Source: Streptomyces sp. NBC_00878 (lineage in GTDB: Bacteria; Actinomycetota; Actinomycetes; Streptomycetales; Streptomycetaceae). From it: DNA of 64,000 bases. How positions within the stretch are numbered: position 1 is the first letter of the stretch; each line of letters begins with the position of its first letter. Location of the stretch: the NCBI RefSeq assembly GCF_026341515.1, contig NZ_JAPEOK010000001.1, positions 3,348,001-3,412,000 on the forward strand, given 5' to 3'. Both the position numbers and the translations under genes were made by a program. Of this stretch, positions 8,136 to 16,546 are shown piece by piece. The notes beneath the pieces are model-generated. The model was not told where the DNA came from. It ran no database searches and saw nothing but the letters and a program-made list of their open reading frames with translations.

Positions 8136-9776
8136 ACTGCCTCTGGTCGACGCCTCGGCGAGGTCGGCACGGGGGGTGTCGGCGGGGGCCGGGAGGGCGC
8201 GGCCGCCGGCGGCGATGGCGCTCTCCTCGGCGAGTCGCTCCGTGCTGGTGGTCGTCTTGAGTGGCTTCTCTTCGATGAACAGGACGGCGATCAGTGCCAG
8301 CAGGGCGAACGGGGTGGCCCAGAGGAAGAGTTCGGCGATGGCGATGCCGTAGGCGTTCTCCACGAGCGCACGCACCGGGGCGGGCAGGGTCGTCGCGTCG
8401 GGGACACCGTGCCCGGCTCCGCCTCCCGGCGTGTCACCTGCCGCCGCGCGGCCGTCGGCAAGTTCGGTGGCGACGCGGTGGGCGAGGACCGCCCCCAGGA
8501 CGCTGGTGCCCACGGTCCCGCCCATGCTGCGCGAGAAGGACAGGACGGAGGTCGCGCTGCCCAGAGTGCCGGCGGGCACGTCGTTCTGCGCGGCGAGGAC
8601 CAGGTTCTGCGTCAGCATGCCAACGCCGGTCCCCAGGACGGCCATGTAGACACTCAGCAGAACGAAGGGCGTGTGGGATCCGATGGTGGACAGCAGGGCG
8701 AGGCCGGCGGTCATGAGGACGGTGCCCGCCACGAGATACCGCTTCCACCTGCCGGTCGCGCTGATCCGGTGTCCGGCGAACGTAGAGGCGGCGAGCGATC
8801 CCAGGACCAGCGGCAGACTCATCAGACCGGCAATCGTGGGCGACTTGCCCATGGCCACCTGGAAGAACTGCGAGAGGAAGACGGTGCCGCCGAAGAGGCC
8901 GACACCGACCAGCAGGGAGGCCAGGCTGGTCAGCGCCACGGTGCGGTTACGGAAGATGCTCAGCGGGATGATCGGCTCGGCGGCCCGGGACTCGACCCGG
9001 ACAGCCGCCGCCAGCAGCAGCGTTCCGCCACCGACCAGGGCGGCCGTCTGCCAGGAGAACCAGTCGAACGTGCTGCCCGCCATCGAGACCCAGATGAGCA
9101 GCGAGCTGACACCGGCGACGATCAGGAAGGCACCGAGCCAGTCGATCTTCACATCGCGGCGGACGTGCGGAAGGTGCAGTGTGCGCTGCAGCAGCGCGAT
9201 GGCAAGGAGCGCGAAGGGCACACCGATGAAGAAGCACCACCGCCAGCCGAGCCAGGAGGTGTCCACCAGGAGGCCGCCGATCAGCGGGCCGGCCACGGTG
9301 GCGCCGGAGAAGACGGCGCCGAAGACGCCGGAGTACCTGCCCAGCTTCCGCGGGGGGATGACGGCCGCCATCACGACCTGCGTCAGTGCCGTGAGTCCGC
9401 CTGCCCCCACGCCCTGCACCACCCGGCTGAAGATCAACGTGCCGACACCTTGGGAGAATCCGGCCAGGAGTGAGCCGACCACGAACAGGCCCAGCGATGT
9501 CTGGAGGAGCAGCTTCTTGCTGTAGAGGTCGGACAGCTTGCCCCACAACGGAACGGTGGCCGTCATGGCCAGCAGCTCCGCGATGATCACCCAGGTGTAC
9601 GAGGATTGGCTCGCCCCCAGCTCAGCGGTAATCCTGGGCAGCGCGTTGGCCACCACGGTTCCGGCGAGGATGGCGACGAACAAACCGGCCACCAGCCCGG
9701 AAACCGCCTGAAGCACCTGCCGGGGCGGCATCGTCACCGCTTCCGGCTTCGTCGCAGGGGAATAGTCGGTAGTCAC
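8067..9776 (-). CDS. MFS drug exporter, DHA2 family, with altered C terminus
   Basis: About 569 residues with 14 predicted helices. Family signs: motif A WGKLSDLYSKK, motif C-like GAVFSGATVAGPLIGGLL, and DWLGAFLIVAGVSSLLIW mid-protein. I chose GTG 9776 because GGAAGA lies just upstream; a TTG at 9788 (adds MEDP) has no clear ribosome site. The last 25 or so residues (TRGSGGCPDATRLLGRRPSRRASG) are read from DNA that on the other strand is a quinone-oxidoreductase remnant. The original stop therefore seems to have been lost in a recombination and the protein extended. Transport function is probably kept because all helices lie upstream. The TetR gene 238 bp upstream on the same strand is its likely regulator. 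Confidence 0.92.
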   Translation of the reverse strand: MTTDYSPATKPEAVTMPPRQVLQAVSGLVAGLFVAILAGTVVANALPRITAELGASQSSYTWVIIAELLAMTATVPLWGKLSDLYSKKLLLQTSLGLFVVGSLLAGFSQGVGTLIFSRVVQGVGAGGLTALTQVVMAAVIPPRKLGRYSGVFGAVFSGATVAGPLIGGLLVDTSWLGWRWCFFIGVPFALLAIALLQRTLHLPHVRRDVKIDWLGAFLIVAGVSSLLIWVSMAGSTFDWFSWQTAALVGGGTLLLAAAVRVESRAAEPIIPLSIFRNRTVALTSLASLLVGVGLFGGTVFLSQFFQVAMGKSPTIAGLMSLPLVLGSLAASTFAGHRISATGRWKRYLVAGTVLMTAGLALLSTIGSHTPFVLLSVYMAVLGTGVGMLTQNLVLAAQNDVPAGTLGSATSVLSFSRSMGGTVGTSVLGAVLAHRVATELADGRAAAGDTPGGGAGHGVPDATTLPAPVRALVENAYGIAIAELFLWATPFALLALIAVLFIEEKPLKTTTSTERLAEESAIAAGGRALPAPADTPRADLAEASTRGSGGCPDATRLLGRRPSRRASGRP

Positions 9777-9798
9777 TGGGTCTTCCAATCAAGGACAG

Positions 9799-9834
9799 CA
9801 GGTGGCGTACACACTGGGTACCGAGCGCCACCTG
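9799..9834. promoter_or_regulatory. Inverted repeat in exporter promoter
   Basis: CAGGTGGCG and CGCCACCTG are a perfect 9-bp inverted repeat with an 18-nt spacer, 23 bp upstream of the exporter start. Wide spacing fits an operator for a dimeric regulator better than a terminator. The neighbouring TetR is the natural candidate. Confidence 0.45.
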
Positions 9835-10013
9835 ACGGGAATGCTTCGAGGGATCGGGAACGGGCGGTATCCGATCCGGCGCCGGTGGATCGACCTGCCA
9901 CCCGGCCTGTGTCACACACGGCGAACAGCGCGGGCAGCCCGCTCAGGCGCATGCCGAACGGGACACTCAATGCCGGTGTTCGTGCGACCTGACGGGGTCG
10001 TCGCGTACGGACC

Positions 10014-10667
10014 TCAGGTCGTAGCCGCGTCCCCCACGGCGCCTCCCGTGGCACTGCGGATCGCCTGGGCCAGGAGCTGGTGCGCATGTGCGAACCGGCG
10101 CACGTCGGCACCGCCGAGCAGGGCATCGCCGATCTCCTCGTTGACGACTCGTAGGGCGCCCGAGGCGGCCGCCGCGTGCACCTGCACCCTGATGTCGTCG
10201 GCCGGCAGGTCAAGTCGGTCGGCGATGCTCCCGGCCAGCTCGCGTTCTACCTGGTCACAGGCCATCAGCCAGGCCGTGCGGAGCGCGGGCTCCCTGCTGC
10301 TGAGCGCGATCATCTTCATCGCGAGCACGTCGTCGGCGCGCTCCGCCCTGTCGGCGTCGCGGCCATGCCTGCTCATCTCATCGGCGAGATGGTCGTCGAG
10401 GGAGAGTTCGGGTTTCCAGCGGCGCAGGGCGGCCATCTCCCACGCGACGCCATGCAAGATGATCGGTTCGGCGCAGCTCTCCTTGCTCCGGAAGTGCCGC
10501 CAGATGGTACGCGTCGACAGACCCACTGCTTCGCCGATCTGGTCGCCGCTGGTCGCGGCAACGCCCTGCTCCCAGAAGAGACGCGACGCCTCCCGAGAGA
10601 TCATCAACCGGATCCGGCAGCGCCGCCGCTCGCTCATCCCAGGTCCGACGCGATTGCTCACCTGCAT
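10014..10667 (-). CDS. TetR-family regulator (paralogue of the one at 30.5 kb)
   Basis: 217 residues. The helix-turn-helix is TSGDQIGEAVGLSTRTIWRHFRS, typical of TetR. ATG 10667 is preceded by GAGGTG at good spacing; MSERRR at 10637 is the alternative. The protein is clearly paralogous to the TetR at 30506-31222: both share GLSTRTIWRHFRSKESCAEPI (helix and following turn), then EPALRTAWLMACDQVE and ATGGAVGD near the end. It lies upstream of the MFS exporter and downstream of the DUF3159 gene, all on one strand. It likely represses the exporter and, given the shared helices, may recognise the same 29-bp operator family as its paralogue. Confidence 0.93.
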   Translation of the reverse strand: MQVSNRVGPGMSERRRCRIRLMISREASRLFWEQGVAATSGDQIGEAVGLSTRTIWRHFRSKESCAEPIILHGVAWEMAALRRWKPELSLDDHLADEMSRHGRDADRAERADDVLAMKMIALSSREPALRTAWLMACDQVERELAGSIADRLDLPADDIRVQVHAAAASGALRVVNEEIGDALLGGADVRRFAHAHQLLAQAIRSATGGAVGDAATT

Positions 10668-10838
10668 GGGGTCACCTCGTCATTCAGCCGTGGGACAAAG
10701 ACGCCGTTCAGCTGCGGCTATGCCGGCGAAGGGCCAGGAAGTGCCCGGCCGTGTGCTCGCAGCGGCGGTGCGGAGGTCGGCAACCCCACAAGAGACGACG
10801 CCCACATCGGCCGTGGTCGCTCCGCGGTGCGGACGCGT

Positions 10839-10871
10839 GTGCCGGACGGGCCGTGGGGGCCCGTCCGGCAC
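10839..10871 (-). terminator. Strong terminator hairpin after DUF3159 gene
   Basis: Perfect 14-bp stem (GTGCCGGACGGGCC / GGCCCGTCCGGCAC) with a 5-nt loop, 26 bp beyond the stop of the DUF3159 gene. It separates that gene from the TetR gene. Confidence 0.88.
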
Positions 10872-10896
10872 GGACGGGGAGCGGGGAGGGCGTCGG

Positions 10897-11574
10897 TCAG
10901 CTGCGCTTGGCGGGCAGCAGCCCCACGGCCTTCAGTCGCTTGTCGGAAGCCCGGGCGGCCCAGGCGACGGCCAGGAAGCCGACGGCGAGGAGCGGGTAGC
11001 CCATGGCGATCTTGGCGAAGCCCAGCGAGCCGACCTCGTCGGCCTGGTAGAGGTACTGCTGGACGGCGAACCGGGCGCCGAAGATGGCGGCCAGCACCAG
11101 GGTGGCGATGTCGTAGTAGAACCGCGAACGCTTGTCCGCCCGCCAGACGGTGCCCTTGCCGGTCGTCGAGTTCCAGATCAGGCCGGCCAGGGGCCACCGC
11201 AGCACCACGGAGAGGACGAAGGCGACGGCGCCGACCAGGCTCAGCCAGATGCCGATGAGGAAGAAGTCCTTGGCGGATCCCGTGTACCAGGAGATGCCGG
11301 CGGCGATCGCCACGCCGAACACGCCGCCGAGCGCGGGCTGGATCGACTCCTTACGCATCAGCCGCTGCACCGCGATGCCCAAGGCGACGAGCAGGGCGGC
11401 GAGGATGCCCACCTTGAGTCCACCGGCGTTGTTGGCGACGACGAACACCAGGGCGGGCAGCGCCGAGTAGATGACCCCCTTCGTGCCGCCCGCCTGTTCG
11501 AGCGCCGACTTCTTCTTCCGTTGGTCTGCCGCCTGCATGTCGGTCGCCGCCTCCTGGGGACTGGTGGTCTGCAT
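10897..11574 (-). CDS. DUF3159 membrane protein
   Basis: 225 residues, with about six hydrophobic segments (for example LPALVFVVANNAGG, VGILAALLVALGIAV, FFLIGIWLSLVGAVAFVLSVVL, YDIATLVLAAIFGARFAVQ). It matches actinobacterial DUF3159 proteins of unknown role. The start ATG 11574 (MQTTSPQ) is preceded by GGAAGAG. In many Streptomyces a DUF3159 gene sits beside OB-fold and Trk genes; here it stands alone behind a palindromic 29-bp element shared with the second TetR gene, so this is probably an extra, regulated paralogue. Its 5' end and promoter region exist as a decayed second copy at about 24.9-25.2 kb. Confidence 0.85.
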   Translation of the reverse strand: MQTTSPQEAATDMQAADQRKKKSALEQAGGTKGVIYSALPALVFVVANNAGGLKVGILAALLVALGIAVQRLMRKESIQPALGGVFGVAIAAGISWYTGSAKDFFLIGIWLSLVGAVAFVLSVVLRWPLAGLIWNSTTGKGTVWRADKRSRFYYDIATLVLAAIFGARFAVQQYLYQADEVGSLGFAKIAMGYPLLAVGFLAVAWAARASDKRLKAVGLLPAKRS

Positions 11575-11830
11575 GGTGATCAGCTCTTCCGGGTTCGTCT
11601 TGGGGGCGAAATCTTGCGTCACTAAGTGACATCTTGACATCAAGTGACGAAGGAAACCACCTCGCGCGACGTGACCTGAGTCACGCCTCGGCGAAACCCC
11701 CGCTCAGCGAGTCGCCCGTCATCACGTGGCGATCAGGGTCCCTACGACGGTGCGGCGATCGCTGTCGCGCGGCTGGCGGAGAAGGGCGCGGGCGGCACCT
11801 GTCCCGCGCCCGCCGTCTCGCTCAGTTCGT
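11572..11830. repeat. DUF3159 5' region, copy 1 of a diverged duplication
   Basis: This stretch (start codon region, operator and about 180 bp beyond) is recognisably repeated in the same orientation at 24936-25160. Shared blocks include GGTCTGCATGGTGATCAG, GTGACCTGAGTCAC versus ATGACCTGAGTCAC, GGCGATCGCTGTCG and GTCTCGCTCAGTTCG. Copy 1 keeps its gene; copy 2 does not. Confidence 0.75.
11619..11647. promoter_or_regulatory. 29-bp palindromic operator upstream of DUF3159
   Basis: Begins TCACTAAGTGACA and ends CATCAAGTGA: TCACT and AGTGA ends with further internal symmetry, 45 bp upstream of the DUF3159 start. It contains GTCACTAAGTGAC, the 13-bp core also found twice in the promoter at 31340-31372, and matches the layout of 31250-31278 (same 29-bp length, TTGACAT core). 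Confidence 0.7.
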
Positions 11831-12342
11831 CGCCCGGACGCCTTGGACGGCTGGGGTGAAGACGCGCGGACGTGAGGGACTGGTGTTGACGGCGTTAATG
11901 CTGACCGGACCCTCGGGAGGTGTCCCGCATCGCGCAGTGGTGAACGGATCGAACAGCGCGCTGCCGCCGAACCAAACCTCAGGTCGACCGGCTCCCGCGC
12001 GGCGCGCCGACCAGCTCGTGGTCGGATGCGTGGCGTTCGAGCCGTGGCTGATGGGCCTGCCACGGTGCAGCCACACTCCGCCGCTCGCTGTCCGAAGCCT
12101 TCCTGGCGGGGCGTCGGTGCGCGGGGCGATCAGCTCGGTGATCTCTGTGTGGGAGAGCCGGATTTCGACGTGCTTTTCACACGTGGGCAGACCAGGCGAT
12201 GTCGGCATCGTCTGAATCAGGGAGGAGTAGTCCGATGGCTCGAACCCCCGATGCCGCTCCGCTCACGCGAGCCCTCGGCGGCGTCGAAGCTGACCCGCGC
12301 ACCCTCTCCGGGTGAGACCGGCCCCGTCGCGGGTCACGATCA
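11831..12342. other. Region without a recognisable gene
   Basis: About 500 bp between the DUF3159 promoter region and the MerR gene. A minus-strand frame (11822-12208) is open for 128 codons but shows no family I know, and its codon pattern is poor. It may be a decayed gene. Nothing else stands out. Confidence 0.4.
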
Positions 12343-13104
12343 TTACCGCGAGCCGGTGTCCGAGTGGTCCGGTCGAGGCTGGGTGGGCTCGTCCACGATC
12401 ACGTGGGTCCGGTGCAAAACGTCGAGCTGCGCCGGGTTGTACAGCTCACGCAGGACCGTCTCCATGGTCTCTCGGACGAATTTCTCCCCCCTCGGGTTGT
12501 CCGTGTACAGATCGGGCAGGTCCGGGTGGTCCTGCCGCAGCCGGCGCAGGTAGGGCACCATCCGCTCCACGAGGTCTTGGCGGAGGTGCTCGCCTGCGTC
12601 AGCGGGCAGTTCGCCGAACTCCCGATTGACCGGGTGAGCAGGCAGATTGCGCACCAGTGCACCGTAGGCCTGCAGCTGCTCCCCGTTCATCAACCGGGTC
12701 ATGACCAGCAGGAGCGAGCGGTCGGTCTCGGACAGCACCGTTGCTTCGCCGGGCGTGAGTTCCATAGGCAGGTCGGCCGGGGCACGCAGGTCGATCAGTG
12801 CCGCGAGTTCGAGCCGGGCCCGCTGCAGCCGCTCGATGGTCGCGGCCAGCTCCGCGTCGAGCGTGCGCAGTGCCTGCCCGGGGTGCTCACCCTCGTCCAC
12901 CGTCTCCGCGATCTGGTTCAGCGAGAACCCGAGATCAACCAGACGCTTGACCCGCAGCAGGCGGACCAGGTGCGGCACGCCGTACTGCTTGTAGCCGTTG
13001 ACGCGACGCTCGGGCTCCGCCAGCAGCCCGACCTCGTGGTAATGCCGTACCGCCCGCAGACTGGTGCCGGCAAGCTCGGCGATCTCCCGAGTACTCCAGC
13101 TCAT
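12343..13104 (-). CDS. MerR-family regulator, copy A
   Basis: 253 residues. N-terminal MerR winged helix (STREIAELAGTSLRAVRHYHEVGLL, then VNGYKQYGVPHLVRLLRVKRLVDLGFSL), a coiled-coil (LDAELAATIERLQRARLEL) and a C-terminal domain of about 150 residues without the TipA ligand-binding signature that I can identify. It is identical over the first 246 or so residues to copy B at 27791-28552 on the other strand; only the last seven differ (PDHSDTGSR here), because the duplicated block ends inside the gene. A palindrome sits in its promoter (13122-13136). The ligand is unknown. Confidence 0.93.
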   Translation of the reverse strand: MSWSTREIAELAGTSLRAVRHYHEVGLLAEPERRVNGYKQYGVPHLVRLLRVKRLVDLGFSLNQIAETVDEGEHPGQALRTLDAELAATIERLQRARLELAALIDLRAPADLPMELTPGEATVLSETDRSLLLVMTRLMNGEQLQAYGALVRNLPAHPVNREFGELPADAGEHLRQDLVERMVPYLRRLRQDHPDLPDLYTDNPRGEKFVRETMETVLRELYNPAQLDVLHRTHVIVDEPTQPRPDHSDTGSR

Positions 13105-13211
13105 AGCTCCCAGCCAACACCGTGCCGCAACGGCACAGTCAAGCCCTCCCCCTGCCGCTCACGATCGGCATCGCGATCGGGACCGGGCTGATGCTGTTCG
13201 GCTTCCGGCTC
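12369..13211 (-). repeat. 843-bp inverted duplication, copy A
   Basis: Matches 27684-28526 in opposite orientation over 843 bp with equal length and only about three mismatches that I could find (for example at 13106 next to the MerR start). It covers almost the whole MerR gene plus 107 bp of promoter. Homology stops sharply at CCGGTCGAGG on the left. On the right, copy B seems to continue after a small deletion. Confidence 0.92.
13122..13136. promoter_or_regulatory. MerR-type operator, copy A
   Basis: GTGCCG-caa-CGGCAC is a perfect palindrome just upstream of the MerR start, overlapping a TTGACT -35-like box, as MerR regulators require. Identical sites occur upstream of copy B (27759-27773) and, with one centre change, at 25493-25507. 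Confidence 0.65.
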
Positions 13212-13317
13212 CCGCGCGGTGAACGCTTCACCGCCGCGATCGGCAGCTTGGCCGCGTGGCGGTGGCCGCCGGCATGGTGGCCTGGACCGCCGCGTGGGGC
13301 CTTGCGCGCCGAGTAAG
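13143..13317 (+). pseudogene. C-terminal fragment of a membrane protein
   Basis: Plus-strand frame LPLPLTIGIAIGTGLMLFGFRL followed by ERFTAAIGSLAA; a frame change then gives VAAGMVAWTAAWGLARRV. Two hydrophobic helices at the end of a lost gene that was divergent from the MerR regulator. A shorter piece of the same fragment lies beside copy B. The family is not recognised. Confidence 0.4.
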
Positions 13318-13321
13318 GCAG

Positions 13322-13515
13322 CCGACTTCGAGCTTTTCTTGCCCCGGTCCACAGGGTTCGGACCCGTCAGCTCCCCCCCTTTCAGGGCCCGCATGTTCGC
13401 CGAGTCGATCGTAGAACCGCCGGTGGGCTGTCGGGCCCGAAGGCCCGTACTGCGGGGGCAACTGCCGCCATCTGCACCCTGAAGTGGCCACAAAGGGGAT
13501 CGCCGCAAAGACATG
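13322..13515 (-). pseudogene. IS5-family transposase fragments
   Basis: Minus strand reads VFAAIPFVATSGCRWRQLPP then GPSGPTAHRRF, the N-terminal DUF4096 part of IS5 transposases. After a deletion and frameshift it continues DSANMRALKGGELTGPNPVDRG, the catalytic DSA block. The rest is missing. Confidence 0.8.
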
Positions 13516-13932
13516 ACGCCGCGTGACGAACGGCTCGCCGCCCTGGAGAAAGGGATCACCGAAACGGTCCAGGCCCGCACGGACCTCACCGCACGCCGGA
13601 TCCTGCACAGCTATGCGGTCTGGCACCACCTGCGCCGACTCCGGCGTCGCATCGGCGACCAGCACACCACTCAGCTCCAGGACGTCAACGTTCGCTGCCA
13701 TGTCACCGCCGCCGACAACTTCCTCAGCTGGCTCGCCGCCGCGGGACTCGCCCTGGGCACTTGCACGCAAGCCGACCTGGAACGCTGGATGACCGATGCC
13801 GCCTTCACCTACCGTGAGGATTCCGGCTACTTCGTCCGCTGGTCCGTACAGCACCGCCATGCCCATGGCCTCACCTTCGGCACCGTCCGCTGGACGGGCC
13901 CGCAGGGCACCATCGACAGTGAGAAACGCTGA
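13513..13932 (+). pseudogene. Tn554-like integrase, N-terminal fragment
   Basis: 139 codons: RDERLAALEKGITETVQART, HSYAVWHHLRRLRRRIGD, then QADLERWMTDAAFTYRED and GLTFGTVRWTGPQGTIDSEKR. This resembles the N-terminal part of the site-specific recombinases of Streptomyces Tn554-like elements. The catalytic Arg/His/Tyr domain is absent; after the stop the frame resumes as ADARRLLNEDTLP and then joins the accessory-protein fragment. Confidence 0.6.
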
Positions 13933-13977
13933 GCCGACGCACGACGTCTCCTCAACGAGGACACCCTGCCCACGGCG

Positions 13978-14358
13978 ATGGACCGCATCCTGGCCGGCCA
14001 CCTCGAACACTCCAACGGCGCCCTGACCAACGTTGCTCTCGCGCTCGAGGCGCAAGCCCCCCGCAACGCCCTCACCCAGCGCCACCCGGACCTGAAGAAC
14101 GAGTTCTACGACAAGATCCGTGCCCGCGGACAGACTCCAGACAGCGAGAAGCGGCTGCGCCAGCAGGTCAGGCGGCTGAAGGAACTACGGGCCGCAGACG
14201 CCGAAGAGATCGCCCGGCTGAGAGCCGACGTCGAAGCGCTAGTGGGCGCCCTGCACCAGTGCACCGTGGAAAACCGTGCGCTGCGACAGCAGCAGGTCGA
14301 TGGTGTCGGCGTGGTGCGGATGCTGCCCGCCCAGCCCCGCCCCGGATCAGAGCCGTGA
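13978..14358 (+). pseudogene. Tn554-like TnpC/DUF6262 accessory protein fragment
   Basis: 126 codons beginning MDRILAGHLEHSNGAL, then APRNALTQRHPDLKNEFYDK and a coiled-coil (DSEKRLRQQVRRLKELRAA, EEIARLRADVEALVGALHQ). This matches the C-terminal half of the small coiled-coil accessory proteins that follow Tn554-type integrases. Its N-terminal DNA-binding part appears replaced by a piece of integrase, so the two genes were fused by a deletion. It probably could be translated but is unlikely to act alone. Confidence 0.55.
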
Positions 14359-14980
14359 GGACTTCCGGCCTCAAGCCTCGGCACCGTCCGCCAGCTTGTT
14401 CTCGGCCTCGGCCTCGGCTCCGGTGCCGAAGACCCGTAGAACGTGTCAGGTGTCCTCGCCCGCCTCGAGCTCTTGACCTCGTACGGCCTCATACGGCCTC
14501 GTACGGCCTCGTAGCTGTTGCCGAAATCCTGGTTGTGCACGAGGAGCGGCACCCAGTGACCCGAGCGGAACGCCGCGACGATGTGCATGGATCCGTCTCG
14601 GGGTGGCAGGTGTGCCCCGCCATCTGCCAGGCGGCGTCGATCGATGCCAGGTCTGCGGCCAGGGTTCGGGTGCGTGCTTCCGTGCAGATCAGCCGGGCTT
14701 GGGCGAAGAGGCTGCAGAAGGGCGGTACGTGCAGGTCGGCGATGGCATGCGGACCCACGGTGTGGTGTCCGAGGACATCGACGAACCCGGCGTCCTCTGG
14801 GGAACACGGCGCCGAACGCCGTAGCGTGCTTCGTGTTCCACGTGGCGAAGACCCAATCCACTACGTCGACTGGGTTAGGTCCCGGCGACGGTGGAAGTTC
14901 GTGACTCATGACTGTTCTGCGCCGGTGACGTAGGCGTCGCCAGTCGAACAGATTCACAGATCACAAACCCGTGGCACCAT
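14359..14980 (-). pseudogene. Broken gene of unknown type
   Basis: The minus strand has two overlapping frames that together look like one frameshifted protein: IADLHVPPFCSLFAQARLI with TLAADLASIDAAWQMAGHTC, then in another frame MHIVAAFRSGHWVPLLVHNQ. I do not recognise the family. It holds a short tandem repeat at 14479-14515. Confidence 0.35.
14479..14515. repeat. 10-bp tandem repeat
   Basis: About 3.5 copies of a TACGGCCTCG unit (one copy ends CTCA), within the broken gene. Probably a slippage product. Confidence 0.7.
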
Positions 14981-14986
14981 CCCGCG

Positions 14987-15547
14987 TCATGGGCGAGCTG
15001 CCCTGGCTCGAGTCTTGATCGCGAGGATGACGTCGTTCTTGGCGTCGGCGTAGTCGTTCATGTCGTTCCACTGCTGGCTGAGCAGAGCTCGTTTGACACT
15101 CTCGTACAGGGCGCGATCGTCTGCATTGGTGCGCAAGTGGTCACGGAAGAGAAGGTACTCGTGCACCGCTGCGTCCCCTCGTTCATATATGTGCACGTGA
15201 ACGTCGCGAGTCGGCGTACGCACGAGCCGATGTCCTGGCTCGCGAACCCGCAGTTCATAACCTGCGGCCAACAGCCCGTCGAGGTAGTCCTCCTCTGCTG
15301 TGATGTCGGCCACCGCGACGACGATGTCCACAATCGGTTTGGCGGCAAGGCCTGGAACCGAAGTCGATCCAATGTGCTCGACATCGACGTCCACTGCCGC
15401 CAACGCGTCAAGGATCCGACGCCGGTGATGCAGGTAGACCTCCGCCCACCGGGCGTCATAGCTGCCAAGGCCGACCTTGAGCGCTTCTGGACCACCGATG
15501 ATCTCGACCGTCGTGACGTCCGGCCGACGAGGCTTGCTGCTGTTCAT
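14987..15547 (-). CDS. GrpB/UPF0157 nucleotidyltransferase-fold protein
   Basis: 186 residues. The hallmark HIGSTSVPGLAAKPIVDI and the following VHIYERGDAAVHEYLLFRDHLR are those of the GrpB (UPF0157) family, which has a nucleotidyltransferase fold but an unproven reaction. Length is normal. I chose ATG 15547 (MNSSKPRRP), with AAGGA upstream; longer N termini in frame lack family similarity. It is one of the few intact genes in the transposon graveyard and stands alone. Confidence 0.9.
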   Translation of the reverse strand: MNSSKPRRPDVTTVEIIGGPEALKVGLGSYDARWAEVYLHHRRRILDALAAVDVDVEHIGSTSVPGLAAKPIVDIVVAVADITAEEDYLDGLLAAGYELRVREPGHRLVRTPTRDVHVHIYERGDAAVHEYLLFRDHLRTNADDRALYESVKRALLSQQWNDMNDYADAKNDVILAIKTRARAARP

Positions 15548-15848
15548 CACCAACACATCCTTTACGTCTTGCGCCAGTTCACCACCTCGATCGACGGGGC
15601 TGCGGTTGGCGGCTTCGTCGAGCCTCGCCGTCGTCACGCGGGCTCGGCGGATCGGGACCTGCGTCGCGCCGAGAGCGGCGACACGTTCCTGCTCGACCCG
15701 GAAAAGGTCGATTCTACGTGCAGCGCGACATGTTCGGCCCAGGCACAGTTGTCCTTACTCAGCGGCATGGATTGCGGCGCGCGAACCAACAGGCTTCTGA
15801 GGCGGGCCAGAGGACTGTTGGCCCCTCGGATGAGCGGCTGCCCCTCCA
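15548..15848. other. Gap with no supported gene
   Basis: 300 bp between the GrpB-like gene and the IS110 fragment. A minus-strand frame here reads SPLARLRSLLVRAPQSMPLS but I cannot assign it. It is probably debris. Confidence 0.4.
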
Positions 15849-16544
15849 TCAGCACTGCGGACACTTTGTCGGCGCCGGGGCTAACGATGTCGGCGTCCCT
15901 GCTGTGAGGGGGCGGTACGTGAGTTGATGTCCGTTTCTCCCTTTCGGGAGGGGCGAGCGGGCTGGCCGCGCGGCCGCCGGGCTGGGTGAACAAGCCAGCA
16001 TGGCCCGCGCCGAGCGGCCGGTGATGTCGGTGACGACCGAGGACAGCTTGATCCCGGTGTCCTCCAGGAACATCGCGAGACGATTCACGTCGCGGGCCCG
16101 GTCCCGGACAGTCTCGGTGCGATACCGGGTCAGGTCCCGCAGCTGACGGATGTCACACGGCGGAACGAAAGAGGGGCGGACCAGGCCGTGTTCGACCAGC
16201 TTGCAGATCCACTGGCAATCCTTCACGTCGGTCTTGCGACCGGGAACCGTCTTGATGTGCCGGGAGTTCAGCAGCCACGGCTCGATCCCCTCAGTGGCCT
16301 CGAGCAGGTAGAACAGCGGCTTCCAGTACGACGCCGTCGCCTCCATGCCGATCCGGGCGATCCTGTTCTCCACCAGCCAGTCCCGCACCTCCAGCAGGCC
16401 GTCGTTCATCGTGGAGAACGTACGGACCTCGCAACGGGCGCGCTTGCCGGTGCCCGGGACCCGGATGCACACCTTGACATCCGTCTTGCCCAAGTCGGCG
16501 CCCCCGCACCGCTCTTCGACCGGGATGACTACTAAGGTCATCAT
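15849..16544 (-). pseudogene. IS110-family transposase, N-terminal fragment
   Basis: The DEDD RuvC-like N-terminal domain of IS110 transposases is clear: GGADLGKTDVKVCIRVPG, RIGMEATASYWKPLFYLLE, RHIKTVPGRKTDVKDCQWIC, then RYRTETVRDRARDVNRLAMFLED. Similarity stops after ITGRSARAMLA; the remaining 50 codons are unrelated. The C-terminal Transposase_20 domain with the catalytic Ser is missing. The start codons of this fragment and of the thioesterase overlap head to head at CATGCATG. Confidence 0.88.
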
Positions 16545-16546
16545 GC

